Assembly (NCBI GenBank): GCA_964559135.1
Contig: CAZLGG010000018.1
Coordinates: 1 to 50,315, forward strand
Reading direction: 5' to 3'
DNA: 50,315 bases
From: DRQF01 sp964559135
GTDB taxonomy: Bacteria > Planctomycetota > GCA-002687715 > DRQF01
Shown here: positions 6,630 through 16,252 of the stretch, in pieces
Layout of the letters: each line of letters opens with the position of its first letter
Numbering within the stretch: position 1 is the first letter of the stretch
Made by a program: the position numbers and the translations under genes
Notes under the pieces: generated by a model
What the model was told of the DNA's origin: nothing
Database searches by the model: none
The model's input: only the letters and a program-made list of their open reading frames with translations

Positions 6630-7596
6630 CGTGGGTTTCGGCATCCACCAAGGCGCCGAGTTTCATGCCGAAGGCGTTCACCCGGCAAGATGTCACCCCT
6701 GCCGCCCGCAGGACGGATTGGAGGGCCAGGGTCCCATGGACGAAGATGGGAGCCCGCGATTCGCTGAGGCAGGGGTGCAGAGCCCTGCGGGCCGACGCAT
6801 CGAGATCATGGCATTCCTCCACCATCCTCTCCAGATCCTCCGCCGTCAGGTCGACGCGGTGAGACAAAGGGATGCGCTCGACCCGGGTGGAACACGTGAG
6901 CTGCCGCAGAACGCCGGCGGCCGCCAGGGCCGCGCCGCTGGTCGCCACGACGGGAAAACCGAGGGCGTCTTGTTCCTCGAGCCACCGGGTGAGGGGACGA
7001 AGCGCTGCTTCCGATGCCGCTCTCAGACGGGCGAGGTCGCCGGATTTCAGCCTGCCGTGGGCGACCTCGGGAGGAGCGACGGTCATCAGGTGGTTCATCC
7101 CGAAGGGGAGGCTCAGGCTTCGAAGGTCCTCGATGCGTCCCGTGGGACTCCGGCAGAGATCCAAGGAGGAGCCACCCGGGTCGACGACGAGGGAGCCGCG
7201 CGCAAGGTGGGGGAGAGCCGCTCGAGCGGAAAGAAAAGCGTACCGGGATTCCATCTCGGGGTCGATGCAATGGACCGGAACGGAGCCGCCCAACCGCTCG
7301 CTCGCCGCGTCGAGGAACCGCTCGCGATCCCGGGCCAGTCTCAGGGCCTCCGTCGCGAGGACGACCCGAAGCCGACCGCCGAGTTCCCGGATTCGCGTTT
7401 CGAAAGATTCGATCGCCTCCAGGCTTCGTCCCACGGCAACCGCGTTCAGTGGGCCGCCGGGTTGCAGACCCCGACCCAGCCCCGTGGCGATGGGGTCGCT
7501 TTCATGGAGGAAACGGGGCGGCTTGCCGGGGGCGATTTCGAACAGGGCGGCCTTCACCGCGCTGGAGCCCACGTCGATCACTCCCCATCGATGCAT
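6610..7596 (-). CDS. Ppx/GppA phosphatase family protein
   Basis: 328 residues of the exopolyphosphatase / pppGpp phosphohydrolase family (actin-like ATPase fold). The first phosphate loop is GVIDVGSSAVKAALFE, then ATEALR, and the second loop is VVDPGGSSLDL, with a later ATSGAALAAAG. The start at 7596 has a strong GTCAGGAGGAAGC site upstream; longer readings lack one. The protein is about as long as the catalytic core alone, without the C-terminal HD-like domain of E. coli Ppx. Which substrate (polyphosphate or pppGpp) cannot be told. Its last bases overlap the tRNA-Leu terminator. Confidence 0.88.
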   Translation of the reverse strand: MHRWGVIDVGSSAVKAALFEIAPGKPPRFLHESDPIATGLGRGLQPGGPLNAVAVGRSLEAIESFETRIRELGGRLRVVLATEALRLARDRERFLDAASERLGGSVPVHCIDPEMESRYAFLSARAALPHLARGSLVVDPGGSSLDLCRSPTGRIEDLRSLSLPFGMNHLMTVAPPEVAHGRLKSGDLARLRAASEAALRPLTRWLEEQDALGFPVVATSGAALAAAGVLRQLTCSTRVERIPLSHRVDLTAEDLERMVEECHDLDASARRALHPCLSESRAPIFVHGTLALQSVLRAAGVTSCRVNAFGMKLGALVDAETHEKSPEE

Positions 7597-7618
7597 CCTG
7601 CTTCCTCCTGACGGCCGC

Positions 7619-7646
7619 ATGGTACCCATCCGGTCGATTGTGTCAC
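7619..7646 (-). promoter_or_regulatory. candidate promoter of the Ppx/GppA gene
   Basis: Minus strand GTGACA (7646-7641), 16 bases, TACCAT (7624-7619), 23 bases before the ATG, with the AGGAGG site between. Confidence 0.4.
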
Positions 7647-7666
7647 GGTGCCGGGGCCCCTTAGAG
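7638..7666 (+). promoter_or_regulatory. candidate promoter of the dgt-rnc-mfd run
   Basis: TTGTGT (7638-7643), 17 bases, TTAGAG (7661-7666). It overlaps the divergent candidate promoter for the Ppx/GppA gene, so the two could compete. The -10 box is poor. Confidence 0.35.
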
Positions 7667-7777
7667 TGCGTCGCAGGGCGGTGTCGCGGCCCGGGCGGCG
7701 CGACACCTGCTCTCCCCTGGATGGAAACAGCGGTCACCTCGGTGTAAAGAAGACCGTCGACGAGGTTGGAGGACGCC

Positions 7778-8920
7778 ATGGAATACCCCCGTCGCCGGGA
7801 AGATCTCGAATCGAACGAGGACGCGTGGCTCGCGCCCTGGGGGATGAGGTCCAGGGAGAGTCGGGGTCGGCGTCACTCCGAGAGTCCTGATCCCCGTCGC
7901 ACGTGTTTCCAGAGAGACCGGGATCGCATCGTTCACTGCAGCGCGTTTCGCCGACTCGACAACAAGACCCAGGTCTTCGTGAGTCGGACGGGTGACCACT
8001 ATCGGACGCGGCTCACCCATTCGCTCGAGGTCGCGCAGATCTCCCGGAGCATTGCCCGTAGTCTGGGGCTGAACGAGGATCTCTGCGAGGCGGTGGCCCT
8101 GGCTCATGACCTCGGGCATGCGCCTTTCGGGCACTCCGGCGGCGACGTTTTGGCTCGCCTCATGAAAGAGCACGGAGGGTTCGAGCACAATTTGCAATCG
8201 CTCCGTATCGTCGACCATCTGGAGGAGCGCTACCCGGGAATACGAGGCCTCAACCTCACATGGGAAGTCAGGGAGTGCATCATCAAGCACAACCGCCCCT
8301 ACGAGGGCCGGGCCTTCTTGGACTATGAGCCCCGATGGGGGCCTCTGCTCGAGGCCCAACTCGTGGATCTCTCCGACGGCATCGCCTACATGAGCCACGA
8401 TCTGGACGACGGTCTTACGTCGGGAATTCTCGACTTGGGGGCCGTGGACGATCTGGCCGTGATGAAGGAGGTGGGGCGTCGCGTCGAGACGAGATGGCCG
8501 GGCATCCGTGGCGATATGCGTCGAAAAAAATGCGTCAGTGAGGTGATCAATTACCTTCTCATGGACCTCGTCGAAACCTCCGTGGCCGCGATCGATTCCC
8601 TCGACATTCGCGGTTTGGAGGATGTGCGCCGGCAGCAGGAAGCGGTGTTGGGTTTCTCCGAAGAGGTCCGAGAGCAGGAGAGGGAACTGAGAGGATTCCT
8701 CTATGAGAACTTCTACACCCACGAGCGCGTCCAAAGGATGCGGAGCCGCGCCAGGATCGTCATCGAGGGTTTGTTCCAAGCGTTCACCCACAGGCCTGGT
8801 CTGCTACCACCCCGTTACCGGAGCCGGATCGACGAGGAAGGCATGCATCGGGTCGTCGCGGATTACATCTCGGGAATGACCGACGGATTCGCGGAGGATG
8901 TCTTCGCCCGTTATTCTTGA
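7778..8920 (+). CDS. dGTP triphosphohydrolase-like protein (HD domain)
   Basis: 380-residue HD-domain phosphohydrolase of the Dgt family, which hydrolyses dNTPs to nucleoside and triphosphate and so limits the dNTP pool. Metal ligands are visible: the His of TRLTHSLEVAQ, His110-Asp111 in AHDLGHAPFGHSGG, and the later Asp in DLSDGIAYMSHDLDD. The FRRLDNKTQVF segment near the N-terminus is also typical. ATG 7778 has GGAGGA five bases upstream. The length fits the shorter type 2 group of Dgt-like proteins. It is the first of four co-directional housekeeping genes. Confidence 0.93.
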   Translation: MEYPRRREDLESNEDAWLAPWGMRSRESRGRRHSESPDPRRTCFQRDRDRIVHCSAFRRLDNKTQVFVSRTGDHYRTRLTHSLEVAQISRSIARSLGLNEDLCEAVALAHDLGHAPFGHSGGDVLARLMKEHGGFEHNLQSLRIVDHLEERYPGIRGLNLTWEVRECIIKHNRPYEGRAFLDYEPRWGPLLEAQLVDLSDGIAYMSHDLDDGLTSGILDLGAVDDLAVMKEVGRRVETRWPGIRGDMRRKKCVSEVINYLLMDLVETSVAAIDSLDIRGLEDVRRQQEAVLGFSEEVREQERELRGFLYENFYTHERVQRMRSRARIVIEGLFQAFTHRPGLLPPRYRSRIDEEGMHRVVADYISGMTDGFAEDVFARYS

Positions 8921-8981
8921 GGCTTCCGGTGGAAGCTCCCGCATGGCGCTCGACCGGAGAAAAGGCCCTTGGAGCATCAGG

Positions 8982-9665
8982 ATGAACGACGAGCGAACCG
9001 AACGTTGCCAGGAGCGAATCGGCTACCGGTTTCGCGATCCTGGCCTGCTCCACGAAGCTCTCACCCACGGTTCCGCATCGAGCGCCACCGAACCTTCGAA
9101 CGAGCGTCTCGAATTTCTGGGCGACGCCGTTCTCGACCTGGCCGTCAGCCGACGCCTCATCGCCTTCGATCCCCCTCTCGATGAGGGGGTCATGACCAAG
9201 GCGCGGGCCCGCACGGTCTCGAAGGAGTCCCTGCATCGGCTCGGCGAGATCTTGGGCCTGAGGGAGGACCTCATCGTCGGCAAAATGTTTTCGGACCGGT
9301 CGCGGATTCGGCCCTCGATGCTCGCCGACGCCGTCGAGGCCGTCTTTGCCGCCATCTATCTCGATGGTGGTTTCGAGCCCGCTGCCGCATTCATCGAGCG
9401 CATGCTGCGGGAAACCCTTCGTTCGGCCATCGCCGCTCCGGAGGGGGAGGACCACAAGTCGATTCTCGGACGATGGTCGCAGAAAAACCTGGGAGAGACA
9501 CCTATCTACCGCGTCCTTTCCCGTGAGGGTCCCGATCACGCCGTCATGTTCGAAGTGGCGGTCGAGGTGGGAGGCAAGGAGCTGGCCAGGGGTTCGGGCG
9601 CCAGCAAGAAGATCGCCGAACAGCAGGCCGCTGGACGGGCCATCGACGTTCTGGGGGCCCGATGA
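8982..9665 (+). CDS. rnc: ribonuclease III
   Basis: Double-strand-specific endoribonuclease that processes rRNA precursors and structured mRNAs. The catalytic domain has the signature NERLEFLGDAVLD (residues 40-52, with the metal-binding Glu44 and Asp48) and MLADAVEAVFAAIYLDGG. A C-terminal dsRNA-binding domain follows, with DHKSILGRWSQKN and the closing GASKKIAEQQAA motif. Start ATG 8982 puts 12 residues before the first conserved segment; ATG 8943 or an upstream start at 8898 that overlaps the preceding gene are possible. The stop overlaps the mfd start by four bases. Confidence 0.95.
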   Translation: MNDERTERCQERIGYRFRDPGLLHEALTHGSASSATEPSNERLEFLGDAVLDLAVSRRLIAFDPPLDEGVMTKARARTVSKESLHRLGEILGLREDLIVGKMFSDRSRIRPSMLADAVEAVFAAIYLDGGFEPAAAFIERMLRETLRSAIAAPEGEDHKSILGRWSQKNLGETPIYRVLSREGPDHAVMFEVAVEVGGKELARGSGASKKIAEQQAAGRAIDVLGAR

Positions 9666-12600
9666 CGATGAAGACCGTCACCGCGACGAAGGACGATTGG
9701 AACGAGCGTTTGGGATGCTCGCCTCTCGTGGCCGAGGGCCTTGACCTGCTGAGGCGCGGGGACACCGTCCTGTTTGGAAACGTCGTGGGGGCGTTGGCCC
9801 CATTGCTCGTGTCATTTCTCCGTCCTGCCGAGCCCTCACCCTGGTTGGTGATCTTGCCCACCCTTGGTGAGGCACAAGGTTTCGCTGACGATCTTGCGTT
9901 GGTCGCGCCCGATCTCGAGCCCAGGTTCTTCCCGGCGTCGGACGAGGCCGGATTCACCGACGTTGCGTCGGGGTCCGTATTCGGACGGAGGCTGGACCTG
10001 GCGGAGCGCCTGAGGTCGGGAGAACCGGGCCTCCTGGTCGTCACCACGGTGGGCGCCTGCCTCGAACCCCTGCCGGCCTCGGACGGTTCCTCGAGCTCGC
10101 GACTCGCATTGCGCGTGGGAGAGAGCCTCGATCGGGAGGAGTTGATCGATCGTTTGGAGGCCGCGGGTTTTCGACGTTCGCCTCTCGTGGAACGTCCGGG
10201 GGAATATGCGGTCCGCGGCGGAGTCCTCGATCTCTATGACCATCGCGGTTCGCACCCGTTGCGGGTGGAACTCTTCGGCGACGAAGTGGAGAGCCTGAGG
10301 CGTTTCGACGTCGTCTCCCAGAGGTCTCTGCGCGAGCTCAGGGAGGAGGATGTCTCCCTCGTCACACCCGGCGGTCTCGCGGACCTTGGACCTTCCCTGG
10401 CGAGTGATCTCCCGAACACGGTCCGCATCGTCGCCAGAGATCCGGATCGCATCCGCGTTCAGGGGGAGCACCGTGTCGAGCGACTCCATGGTGAGGGCGG
10501 CTCGATGGTCGCGGCGGTCCTGGCGGAACTCGAGGCGCGATACACACTCGTCTTTCACCGCCTGCCGCAAGGTGAAGGCGGACTCGACCTCGACGTCGGC
10601 GAGGTCGTGGCGGATGGCTCCGATCTTCCTTCCGCCGCCCAGACGCTCCTGCGTCTCAGCGACAAGGGACGAAACGTGGCCCTCCATTTCACCAACGACG
10701 CGGAACGCGAGAGGTTCTTCGAGGCGCTCGAGGACGAAGTCTCTCCGGAGACGTGGGAGGATCTGAAGACCCGAGCGATCGCCTCGTGTATCGGTCTCGT
10801 CTCTCGCGGATTCGTCTGGCGGGAGGAGGGGATCGTTTGGGTCAACCACCGGGAGCTTTTCGACATCCCGGTTCAGCCTCGCCGACGCCGCTCGACCCAG
10901 GCGCCGACCCAGCGTCCCATCGACGACTTCGTCGACTTGAAGCCCGGAGACTACGTCGTTCACATCGCCCAGGGCGTGGGAATGTTCCGGGGCATGGAAA
11001 CCGTCGAGAAGGGCGGCGAATTCCAGGAGTTCCTCGTCGTCGAGTTTCGTGACGAGGTCCTGCTCTACGTCCCCGTCGCCAAGGCGGATCTCGTGCAGAA
11101 GTACGTGGGCGGGAAAGGCGAGGCGCCGCGACTGTCGAAACTCGGCGGGAGCGGTTGGAGCAAGCGAAAAGACGACGTCTTGCGGGCGGTGACCGACCTG
11201 GCCGCCGACATGCTGGAGACTCAGGCCCTGCGAGCTTCGGAGGAGGGGTGGGCTCACCCCCCGGACTCGCCGTGGCAACACGAGTTCGAAGCTGCTTTTC
11301 CGTTTGAGGAAACTCCCGATCAGCTCGTCGCGATGGAGGCGATCAAGCAGGACATGGAAGCGCCCCGCCCCATGGACCGAATCCTCTGCGGCGACGTGGG
11401 CTACGGGAAGACGGAACTGGCCATGCGTGCGGCTTTCAAGACGGTGATGGCGGGGCGTCAAGCCGCGATGCTCGTTCCCACGACGGTCTTGGCGGAACAA
11501 CACGCCCTGACCTTTTTGGAGCGGATGGCCGATTACCCCGTGAAGGTGGCGGCGCTCTCCCGTTTCCAGTCAAGGGGCGACCAACAGAAAACGCTCGTGG
11601 GCTTGCTCGAGGGTTCGGTCGACATCGTGATCGGCACGCATCGTTTGCTTTCGAAGGACGTGGGGTTCAAGAACCTGGGACTGCTCATCATCGACGAGGA
11701 ACAACGGTTCGGCGTGGCACACAAGGAGACCCTCAAGTCACTCCGCCGCCAGGTCGACGTTCTCACGATGACGGCCACCCCGATTCCGCGCACGCTCCAT
11801 CTCGCGATGCTGGGGCTCCGCGATATCTCCTCCCTCACTCAGGCGCCTCGAGGGCGGCAGCCCATCGCGACCCGAATCGTCCCTTTCGAGCGGGGGCTCG
11901 TCCGGGATGCGATCCTCAGGGAAATGGGACAGGGAGGTCAATGCTTCTTCGTTCACAACCGGGTGCAGTCGATCCAGAAGGTGAGAAAGGAGATCGAGAG
12001 CATCGTGCCCGAGGCTCACGTGCTCGTCCTGCACGGCCAGATGAAGGAAGCCGACATCGAGAAGAACCTCATGGCCTTCGTTCGCGGGGAAGCCGACGTG
12101 CTTCTCGCCACGACCATCATCGAGTCCGGTATCGATATCCCCAACGCGAACACCATCTTCATCGATCGTCCCGAACTGTACGGTTTGGCCGACCTCCATC
12201 AGCTGAGAGGGCGCGTGGGCAGGGAGCGAACTCAGGCCCACGCCTACCTCCTGTTGCGCGCCGAGGAGATCCTCACCAGCGACGCGGAGAAACGTATTCG
12301 CGCCATCGAGGAATTCGATGAACTGGGCGCCGGTTTTCGCATCGCCATGCGCGACCTCGAGATTCGGGGAGCCGGCAACATCCTGGGGCATCAACAACAT
12401 GGTCACATTGCAGCCGTGGGCTACGATCTTTATTGCCGCCTGCTGGATGTGGCCGTCAAGCGTCTTCGCAGCGAGAGAGCCTATCTTCCGGACGAAGTGG
12501 ACCTGAATCTTCCATTCGAGGCCTACTTGCCGGATGCCTACGTCCCGGAACCGTCACTGAAGTTGGAACTCTACCGCAAGATGTCCAGAGCGCGCACGGA

Positions 12601-12943
12601 GGAGGAGTTCCTCGCTCTTGGAGCGGAGCTCCGCGACCGCTTCGGGCCCATCCCGCGGGAAGCCGAGGATCTTCTCGATGTATGCAAGATTCGCGCCCTG
12701 GCCGAGGAGCTTTCCATCGGGCGCGTCTTTGCCTCCGAAGGCATGGGGCTGAAGTTGCGTCCACGGCGCCTGAAGCCCTTCCTGCGGCGCTTGACGGCGA
12801 CAGGCGCCCCATTCCGCGTGATCGACGGGAAAGATGTCCTCCTGCCGAGGAAGGAGGCTCTCGAGAGCCCCACGGCGGCCCTCCGGGTCCTCCGGGCGGC
12901 GCTCGTCGTCCCACCTTCCGCCGGTCCCCGCGACTTGGGATAA
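9662..12943 (+). CDS. mfd: Mfd transcription-repair coupling factor
   Basis: 1093-residue ATPase that removes RNA polymerase stalled at DNA lesions and recruits UvrA. The N-terminal UvrB-like homology module occupies about residues 1-330. The RNA-polymerase-interacting CarD-like domain is near residues 420-495 (FVDLKPGDYVVHIAQGVG). The SF2 translocase has Walker A GDVGYGKTE, Walker B DEEQRFGV and the RGRVGRE motif. A C-terminal TRCF domain ends the protein. Slightly shorter than the E. coli protein (1148). It is translationally coupled to rnc through an ATGA overlap. Confidence 0.97.
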   Translation: MTMKTVTATKDDWNERLGCSPLVAEGLDLLRRGDTVLFGNVVGALAPLLVSFLRPAEPSPWLVILPTLGEAQGFADDLALVAPDLEPRFFPASDEAGFTDVASGSVFGRRLDLAERLRSGEPGLLVVTTVGACLEPLPASDGSSSSRLALRVGESLDREELIDRLEAAGFRRSPLVERPGEYAVRGGVLDLYDHRGSHPLRVELFGDEVESLRRFDVVSQRSLRELREEDVSLVTPGGLADLGPSLASDLPNTVRIVARDPDRIRVQGEHRVERLHGEGGSMVAAVLAELEARYTLVFHRLPQGEGGLDLDVGEVVADGSDLPSAAQTLLRLSDKGRNVALHFTNDAERERFFEALEDEVSPETWEDLKTRAIASCIGLVSRGFVWREEGIVWVNHRELFDIPVQPRRRRSTQAPTQRPIDDFVDLKPGDYVVHIAQGVGMFRGMETVEKGGEFQEFLVVEFRDEVLLYVPVAKADLVQKYVGGKGEAPRLSKLGGSGWSKRKDDVLRAVTDLAADMLETQALRASEEGWAHPPDSPWQHEFEAAFPFEETPDQLVAMEAIKQDMEAPRPMDRILCGDVGYGKTELAMRAAFKTVMAGRQAAMLVPTTVLAEQHALTFLERMADYPVKVAALSRFQSRGDQQKTLVGLLEGSVDIVIGTHRLLSKDVGFKNLGLLIIDEEQRFGVAHKETLKSLRRQVDVLTMTATPIPRTLHLAMLGLRDISSLTQAPRGRQPIATRIVPFERGLVRDAILREMGQGGQCFFVHNRVQSIQKVRKEIESIVPEAHVLVLHGQMKEADIEKNLMAFVRGEADVLLATTIIESGIDIPNANTIFIDRPELYGLADLHQLRGRVGRERTQAHAYLLLRAEEILTSDAEKRIRAIEEFDELGAGFRIAMRDLEIRGAGNILGHQQHGHIAAVGYDLYCRLLDVAVKRLRSERAYLPDEVDLNLPFEAYLPDAYVPEPSLKLELYRKMSRARTEEEFLALGAELRDRFGPIPREAEDLLDVCKIRALAEELSIGRVFASEGMGLKLRPRRLKPFLRRLTATGAPFRVIDGKDVLLPRKEALESPTAALRVLRAALVVPPSAGPRDLG

Positions 12944-12972
12944 TGAAAGCCACCACGATTCAGGAGTCTTGC

Positions 12973-14016
12973 ATGGGACGCATCTGCTTGATGGTCGTTT
13001 TGGCGGTGCTTATGGGAGCATCCAGCTCCAGCGGTCAGGACCTCACGGTCAACCGGGTCGAGGCGATCGTCAACGGCAAGGCGATCACCCGATTCGACGT
13101 CTTGAGACATCTCAAGGAGCAGGAGATCGATCTCGATCGTTTGCCGGAAGACGAAAAGGAACGCACGTATCGGGGGGCTTTGCTCTCCATGGGTGAAACC
13201 ATCTTGAGAGAGCAGGCGGCCAAAAAGTCGGGGATTCAACTCGATCCCGAGGTGTTACAGAATCGCAAGCGCCGCGAGATCGAGCGTCGCGGAGGGCGTG
13301 CAGGTTTTGAGAACTTCTTGCAGAGGCAGGGACTCTCGGAGGACGAATTCGACACCGATTTCCGACGGCGCCAGGAGACCGCGGCCTGGCTGGGCGTGGT
13401 GGCCGGTCGGGGCGGCGCCAAGCTGAATCGAAAACTGAGACCGCTCATCGACGCCACCGTGTCGCCCAAGGAGTTGCGGCGTTTCTACGACACCAACTTG
13501 AAGACTCGATTCACCTTGAAGGACGAGGCGTCCGTGCGTGTCATCCAGGTCTACTTCAAGAAGAGCCGTCGGGGCGACAAAGCGCGAAAGCTCCAACTCC
13601 TGAAGGGCCTCAAGGTGAAGGTCCGACGGACGAGGGCCGACTTCGCGGTGCTTGCGGCGAAGCAGAGCGAACACATCAGCGCGGACAAGGGCGGCTTGAT
13701 CGTCGGCATTCAGAAGGGCGAGAGCGACGTTTTGCCCGAGCCTGTCGAGAAAGCCGTCTTCGCCGAGGGCGTCAAGGAAGGAGATATCTTGGGGCCCATC
13801 GAGAACGTCTCTTCGCTCTGGCTGGTCCAGGTCGAGAAGAGGGAGCGGGCCCGGGTCGTCCCTTTCGAGGAGGCGCAACCCGTCATCGAGGCCGAACTGC
13901 GCAATCGAAAGATGCAGAAGGCTGTGCGGCTGGTTTTGCGGGAATTGGTGAGGGACGCTTACATCTCACCTCCCCGATTCCGCAAAGATCTCGAGCGCTC
14001 TCTCGAACTGCGTTGA
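12973..14016 (+). CDS. SurA-like peptidyl-prolyl isomerase / periplasmic chaperone
   Basis: 347 residues with an N-terminal signal peptide (MGRICLMVVLAVLMGASSSS). An N-terminal SurA_N-like helical domain (NRVEAIVNGKAITRFDVL) is followed by a basic helical region and one parvulin-like domain (about residues 185-310, with ASVRVIQVYFKK, DKGGLIVGI and IGPIENVSS-type segments). Such proteins help outer-membrane or secreted proteins fold. ATG 12973 has AGGAG six bases upstream and gives a proper signal peptide; ATG 12943, overlapping the mfd stop, would add ten residues. Active-site residues of the isomerase domain are not clearly conserved, so it may be mainly a chaperone. Confidence 0.82.
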   Translation: MGRICLMVVLAVLMGASSSSGQDLTVNRVEAIVNGKAITRFDVLRHLKEQEIDLDRLPEDEKERTYRGALLSMGETILREQAAKKSGIQLDPEVLQNRKRREIERRGGRAGFENFLQRQGLSEDEFDTDFRRRQETAAWLGVVAGRGGAKLNRKLRPLIDATVSPKELRRFYDTNLKTRFTLKDEASVRVIQVYFKKSRRGDKARKLQLLKGLKVKVRRTRADFAVLAAKQSEHISADKGGLIVGIQKGESDVLPEPVEKAVFAEGVKEGDILGPIENVSSLWLVQVEKRERARVVPFEEAQPVIEAELRNRKMQKAVRLVLRELVRDAYISPPRFRKDLERSLELR

Positions 14017-14066
14017 ACGGCGGCGCGTACACGGAACTCCATGATACACAGTGGGTTGCACTCCCT

Positions 14067-14095
14067 TTGAGATCCTGCCGGATCGGGCGTATGAT
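14067..14095 (+). promoter_or_regulatory. promoter of the membrane toroid protein gene
   Basis: TTGAGA (14067-14072), exactly 17 bases, TATGAT (14090-14095), one of the best sigma70-type matches in the window. It implies a leader of about 160 bases before ATG 14264. Confidence 0.6.
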
Positions 14096-14263
14096 GCGAC
14101 GGGATGGATCGGGTCGACCCTCTATTTTTTCTCTGAACCCCAAGAGCGGGCGTCCGTTGAAGAAACCTGGGTCGATCGTTCGATGCGAACGATCCGAAAA
14201 CCGTCCCGCGAAACCTCTTGCGGCCTCCTCCGACGAGGGGCTTGACCCGAAAGGGAGCAGATA

Positions 14264-15799
14264 ATGTCCTATGAAATGTATCGTCAGCAGTTCGAGAGCG
14301 AGTCGTTCAACGATGTTCTCGTCGAGCAGCTCCGGCGCACTCCCTGGTTGCTGATCTCGTTGGCCATCCACGGCCTCATCATCGTGACGTTGATGGTCTT
14401 TGCGGACAACGAGAAGCCGCCGGAAGAGCAGAACATGGCCGAAATGGCCTTTGACGAGCCGCCTCCCGAGGAAGAGGAGGAGGAGATCGAGGAGCCCGAA
14501 GAGGAAGAACCCGAACCCGAAGAGGTCGTGGAGGATCCGGTCGAGGTCGAGGAAGAAGTCGACGACCACGACGAGGACGACACGAACGAGGAGTTCGAGG
14601 AGATCAAGGGCGAGGAGGACTTCGTTTCCGACGCCAACTTCGATGCCAAGGGCAACAACGATGCCATCGGTCTGGGTGGCGGCGCGGGCGGCAAGTTCGG
14701 TGGACGTCGCGGCGGCCGTAAGCGCGCCCGTCGCGGTCGCGGGAGAAAAGCCCAGCTCGCGGTGGACAAGGGCTTGGAATGGCTCGCCAACCATCAGTCG
14801 AAGGACGGTCGTTGGGATGCCGACGGTTTCATGGAGAATGGCGATCCCGCTCTGGGCGCTCTTTGTGACGGCCCGGGCAATGCGCTCTACGACTCCGGCG
14901 TGACCGGACTCGCCCTGCTTTGTTTCTTGGGCGCCGGCGAGACGCACCGTTCCGGCAAGTACAAGAAGAACGTGGCCAAGGGGCTCCGCTGGCTGAAGAA
15001 GCAGCAGGATGCGGAGGGGTGCTTTGCTCCCCAGACGCTCTCCAACTTTACCTACTGTCACGCCATTGCCGCCCTGGCGATGGCTGAAGCCTACGGAGCG
15101 ACTCACAGCCCCAGTTGGAAGGATTCCGCGGAGAAGGGCATCGCTTTTTGTCTCGCGGCTCAAAACGAGTACAAGGCCTGGCGTTACACGAAGAAGCCCG
15201 GCAACAACGATACGTCGGTGACGGGCTGGATGATCATGGCCCTGAAGTCGGCGAAGAATGCCGGCATCCACATCGACAAGCGTCCCTTCGAATGGGCTCT
15301 GAGTTTCATCGAGGAGATGACCGACGATGAGACGGGGCGGACCGGCTACATCGAGAAGGGTGGCCTACCTGTCCGCGAGGCGGGCAAGAACGAGGAGTTT
15401 CCGAACACCGAATCCGAGTCGCTCACGGCCGTGGGCATCTCGGCACGGATTTTTTGCGGGCAGAATCCCAACGAGAATCAGATGATCAAGCTGGGGGTCG
15501 AGAATCTGCTCTCCAAGAAGCTCCCCGTATGGGATCCCGCCCGGGGCTCGATCGACATGTACTACTGGTACTACGGCACTCTGGCCATGTTCCAGTACGG
15601 CGGAGATGCGTGGAACAAGTGGAACCAAGCCATCAACGAGGCCATCGTGGTGCAGCAGCGCAACGACGGCAACTTCGCTGGCTCTTGGGACCCGATCGGT
15701 GCTTGGGGTGAACCGGGAGGCCGCGTCTACTCGACGGCCCTCATGACCCTTTGCCTGGAAGTGTACTACCGCTACGGCCGGGTCTTCGGTACCCGATAG
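14264..15799 (+). CDS. membrane-anchored squalene-cyclase-like (prenyltransferase/squalene oxidase repeat) protein
   Basis: 511 residues. One membrane segment near residues 28-46 (LLISLAIHGLIIVTLMVF) is followed by a very acidic region (about 50-125, dominated by Glu, Asp and Pro), a Gly/Arg-rich stretch (about 132-165), and an alpha/alpha toroid. The toroid carries repeats of the type AVDKGLEWLANHQSKDGRWD, ALLCFLGAG, GLRWLKKQQDAEGCF and TSVTGWMIMALKSA. These match the repeats of terpene cyclases, but the catalytic DxDD motif is not visible, so a binding or structural role is more likely. Proteins of this layout are frequent in planctomycetes, which supports the taxonomic guess. Function unknown. 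Confidence 0.85.
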   Translation: MSYEMYRQQFESESFNDVLVEQLRRTPWLLISLAIHGLIIVTLMVFADNEKPPEEQNMAEMAFDEPPPEEEEEEIEEPEEEEPEPEEVVEDPVEVEEEVDDHDEDDTNEEFEEIKGEEDFVSDANFDAKGNNDAIGLGGGAGGKFGGRRGGRKRARRGRGRKAQLAVDKGLEWLANHQSKDGRWDADGFMENGDPALGALCDGPGNALYDSGVTGLALLCFLGAGETHRSGKYKKNVAKGLRWLKKQQDAEGCFAPQTLSNFTYCHAIAALAMAEAYGATHSPSWKDSAEKGIAFCLAAQNEYKAWRYTKKPGNNDTSVTGWMIMALKSAKNAGIHIDKRPFEWALSFIEEMTDDETGRTGYIEKGGLPVREAGKNEEFPNTESESLTAVGISARIFCGQNPNENQMIKLGVENLLSKKLPVWDPARGSIDMYYWYYGTLAMFQYGGDAWNKWNQAINEAIVVQQRNDGNFAGSWDPIGAWGEPGGRVYSTALMTLCLEVYYRYGRVFGTR

Positions 15800-15840
15800 G
15801 GCCCAGGGGAAACCCCTCTGTACGCCACGACCGACTGAAG

Positions 15841-15869
15841 AGCGCGGGTCTCATGACCCGCGCTTTTTT
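15841..15869 (+). terminator. rho-independent terminator
   Basis: Perfect 10-bp stem AGCGCGGGTC / GACCCGCGCT, loop TCAT, then a T-run; 41 bases after the stop of the toroid protein gene. Confidence 0.93.
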
Positions 15870-16224
15870 CTATGCCGCCCCGAAGCGATGGCGCGTTGCG
15901 GCGGCCCCAGCCGTGACGAAAGGCGCACAGGCTTGGGGGGGGGCATGGGGCGCGCACGGCCCACCGGCCTTCGCCAACAATCGGATTCATGAGGCGAATC
16001 CAACCTCAGCGTCTCCTTTGATTCTCCCCGAGCCCCGCCATGGGACGAGGCGGCCTGGGTTTTCGAGAATCGGACCGCGAGGCCTCGGATGCCGGCGTCG
16101 ACCGGTTGAACGCGCTTTCGCAACGGGCCTGGAGGGGTTGACGCGTCACCCGTCGAAGGGGGGGGCGGTGGGAGGCCGACGCCGTCTCCATTCCCACCGC
16201 AAAGCGCTGCTCCGGGTGTCCACA
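15870..16224. other. intergenic stretch with no recognisable feature
   Basis: Between the plus-strand terminator and the rpsT 3' hairpin. It holds only unconvincing open frames on both strands, a run of nine G near 15935, and no tRNA, promoter or repeat that I can support. Confidence 0.6.
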
Positions 16225-16249
16225 CCCTGGAGGCGCCGCCCCTCCAGGG
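16225..16249 (-). terminator. hairpin after rpsT
   Basis: 9-bp perfect stem CCCTGGAGG / CCTCCAGGG with a seven-base loop, starting three bases after the rpsT stop on the minus strand. There is no U-run, so it may protect the 3' end more than terminate. Confidence 0.5.
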
Positions 16250-16252
16250 TTC

